This document shows, one piece after another, positions 62,582 to 64,000 of a stretch of DNA of 64,000 nucleotides. Numbering within the stretch: position 1 is the stretch's first letter; the number at the start of each line of letters is the position of its first letter. The position numbers and the translations under genes are program-made. The notes below the pieces were generated by a model that did not search any database, was not told where the DNA came from, and was given only the letters and a program-made list of their open reading frames with translations. This DNA is from Desmonostoc geniculatum HA4340-LM1 (GTDB lineage Bacteria > Cyanobacteriota > Cyanobacteriia > Cyanobacteriales > Nostocaceae), in contig JAHHHB010000014.1 in assembly GCA_019359545.1 (NCBI GenBank), positions 1-64,000 of the forward strand, read 5' to 3'.

Positions 62582-62722
62582 GGGGCATGGGGCATGGGGC
62601 ATGGGGCATGGGGAGATGGGGAGATGAGGGAGATGAGGGAGATGGGGAGATGGGGAGATTGGGAGATGAGGGAGAAATAACCAATGACTAATGACTAATG
62701 ACTAATGACTAATGACCAATGA
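62582..62722. repeat. GGGGCAT, GATGGGGA and CTAATGA arrays
   Basis: Four GGGGCAT units, several GGGAGATGAGG units, then five CTAATGA/CAATGA units between DUF2232 and cobT. Same class as at 32745. Confidence 0.8.
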
Positions 62723-63460
62723 CTATCCTTCATAATCCATGAGTACTTGTACCCAGTGTGGTGGGCGGGGAATGGGATTGCCCAGGCGGTCAAAAAGCAG
62801 CCATGCAGCTAGGTGTACTACAAACAGGTAGATAAAGTTGTTGAGTAGAATCAAAGCGATCGCGCCTATTTGAATCAAAAACACACTGGGACTCGCCAAT
62901 AAACTCAACTTTAGAAATACCCACTCGATAAACTCAGTCACCTGGGTAATCACATAAACCCAGAGGTCTTCACCTGATAACACAGATAATAACCACAACC
63001 GAAAAAAGACTCCCAAAGTGCCCAGCAGGGTACCCAAGGTGATGGAAATTATCCAGGGAACACGACGACGATACCACGTCGCACCCAAAAGCACGCCCAT
63101 AAACCCGTAGGGCATGACAAATAGCAAACTGCGGGCTGGCCCCATCAGTACTGTCAGCAGTAACCCAGAAGTGAGTGCTGCCATCCATGCTGCTCGTCTG
63201 TCCCAACGAAGATAAACTAGAGCGATCGGTACTGGAAAAAATATCCGCAAAACTGGACCTAAAGGAAAGTAAAAATTAATAAACCAAATTAGGCTCGCAG
63301 TACTGGCTAAAAAGGCTGTTTCCACCATCCTCAAGGGGATATCAGCCTTGAGGTGAGGACGGCTTAACTCTTGTTTGTCTAAGCAGCGATCGCCAGCAGT
63401 TTGAGATTCTGGTGATGGTTCGTCCTCTGGCTCATCCGGCAGAGAATTTAAAATGCTCAT
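62723..63460 (-). CDS. DUF2232 family membrane protein
   Basis: A 245-residue membrane protein. After an acidic 45-residue N terminus (SLPDEPEDEPSPESQ), about six hydrophobic helices follow, with the conserved LRIFFPVPIALVYLRWDRRAAW and PYGFMGVLLGATWYRRRVPW. These match the DUF2232 (YybS-like) family, a relative of S-components of ECF transporters. The role is unknown. It lies 13 bases downstream of the Crp/Fnr gene and could be cotranscribed with it. Confidence 0.85.
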   Translation of the reverse strand: MSILNSLPDEPEDEPSPESQTAGDRCLDKQELSRPHLKADIPLRMVETAFLASTASLIWFINFYFPLGPVLRIFFPVPIALVYLRWDRRAAWMAALTSGLLLTVLMGPARSLLFVMPYGFMGVLLGATWYRRRVPWIISITLGTLLGTLGVFFRLWLLSVLSGEDLWVYVITQVTEFIEWVFLKLSLLASPSVFLIQIGAIALILLNNFIYLFVVHLAAWLLFDRLGNPIPRPPHWVQVLMDYEG

Positions 63461-63473
63461 ATTTTGACAAGTT

Positions 63474-64000
63474 TTAAACTATCATCCTTTCCAAGGCTGA
63501 CATATCGGGAATACAGATAATGTCTTGATCCCGTTTAATCAAGCCTTTTCTTTCTAGTTTTGTCAATACCCGCGTCACCGTTTCCCGTGCCAGTCCGCTC
63601 AAACTACTCAATTCCCGATGAGGTAAATTGGGGATTTCAGTTCCTGTTTGTCCTTTTTTTCCCTGTCCTTCTGCCAAAAACAGCAATGTATCTGCTACCC
63701 GTGACTGACTATGAGATTCCCGCAAACGTAATCGCCGATTCACTTGCTGTAAGCGCTCTGCCATTAGTGTTGCTAATCGGAGTCCTGCCAAGGGTTCCAT
63801 TTTAAGTAAATTGCTAAAATCTGAAGCAGGCATACTGCCAATTACCGTTGGGGTCAGGGTAATCACATCAGTAGTTCGACGTTTTTCACTTAGAACCGCC
63901 ATTTCACCAAACAATTCCTCTTTGCCAAGAATATTCAGTGTTACCTCTTTCCCTTCTAAATTATAAGTACGAATTTTTACCCATCCTTCTCTGATAAAAT
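63474..64000 (-). CDS. Crp/Fnr family transcription regulator (5' end outside window)
   Basis: At least 175 residues are present and the frame is open to base 64000, so the start is missing. The visible part is the cyclic-nucleotide-binding fold end (WVKIRTYNLEGKEVTLNILG, ELFGEMAVLSEKRRTTDV), the dimer helix (LATLMAERLQQVNRRLRLRE) and the winged helix-turn-helix (ELSSLSGLARETVTRVLTKLERKGLI). The recognition helix R-E-T-V-T-R is of Crp/Fnr kind. It is distinct from NtcA, whose sequence differs. The ligand is unknown. Confidence 0.88.
   Translation of the reverse strand, partial: FIREGWVKIRTYNLEGKEVTLNILGKEELFGEMAVLSEKRRTTDVITLTPTVIGSMPASDFSNLLKMEPLAGLRLATLMAERLQQVNRRLRLRESHSQSRVADTLLFLAEGQGKKGQTGTEIPNLPHRELSSLSGLARETVTRVLTKLERKGLIKRDQDIICIPDMSALERMIV

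Noticed and set aside
1-64000. tRNA or rRNA genes
   Set aside because: No cloverleaf with a GTTCGA-type T loop and no rRNA signature was recognised on either strand; a tRNAscan run would settle it.

Overview
The window is chromosomal DNA of a filamentous, hormogonium-forming cyanobacterium of the Nostocales (Nostoc/Tolypothrix/Calothrix-like). The evidence is the very frequent HIP1 octamer GCGATCGC, cyanobacteria-only families (Ycf21-type chorismate lyase, KGK, DUF3352, DUF3611, DUF2232, Uma2/DUF820), zeta-carotene desaturase next to its usual SRPBCC neighbour, and a complete hmp locus with the filament-specific gene hmpF. No tRNA, rRNA or CRISPR array was found.

Layout. 0-2 kb: two fused transposase remnants, then a plastoquinone-pathway chorismate lyase. 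2-5 kb: a DUF3352 protein and the cytochrome c maturation protein CcsA. 5-9 kb: an accessory patch with a KGK protein, one truncated and two full Uma2 genes, a VapC stub and a TPR gene followed by a decayed TPR array. 9-10 kb: tilS. 10-23 kb: the hmp chemotaxis-like locus that drives hormogonium gliding (hmpF divergent from hmpA-B-C-D-E). 23-30 kb: a CPBP protease, a TM2 protein, a nest of small inverted-repeat elements and a heavy-metal P-type ATPase. 30-35 kb: an FHA protein, a possible structured RNA or IS605 end, ThyD, small membrane and TPR proteins, an A-type Fe-S carrier and a large cyanobacterial protein. 35.7-37.6 kb: a 1.8 kb AT-rich gene-poor stretch ending in a small ribbon-helix-helix gene. 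38-43 kb: zds, SRPBCC, a ferredoxin, cobQ and PrxQ. 43-48 kb: a secreted Q-rich protein, a two-gene ABC-2 exporter and an Orn/Lys/Arg decarboxylase. 48-49 kb: a broken IS5 transposase. 49-54 kb: a VanX-like dipeptidase, TspO, DUF3611 and a YdeI-like protein. 54-64 kb: a NarL-type regulator, Era, phosphofructokinase, a secreted protein, a solute-binding lipoprotein, a cobalamin CobT-like protein, DUF2232 and a Crp/Fnr regulator cut by the window end.

How the genes relate. HmpB-E form a receptor, CheW adaptor, CheA kinase and CheY set. HmpA adds a PatA-type regulator and HmpF a coiled-coil polarity protein; together they control type IV pilus motility and polysaccharide secretion. CobQ and CobT-like belong to cobalamin synthesis. 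Zds, ThyD, CcsA, chorismate lyase and the Fe-S carrier serve the photosynthetic membrane. The ABC permease and ATPase genes form one exporter.

The most striking feature is repetitive DNA. Almost every intergenic gap carries short tandem arrays (AATCCAAA, ATTCAGA, TAATGAC, GGGGAGCA, CCCCATG types) or small inverted-repeat elements. At least five miniature-element families can be told apart by their ends; one is nested. Several elements overlap the stop codon of the neighbouring gene. The same arrays appear in frame inside ccsA, the P-type ATPase (three times) and the cobT-like gene, so the repeats seem to be turning into protein sequence. All functional calls rest on motif recognition by eye; no database search was run.
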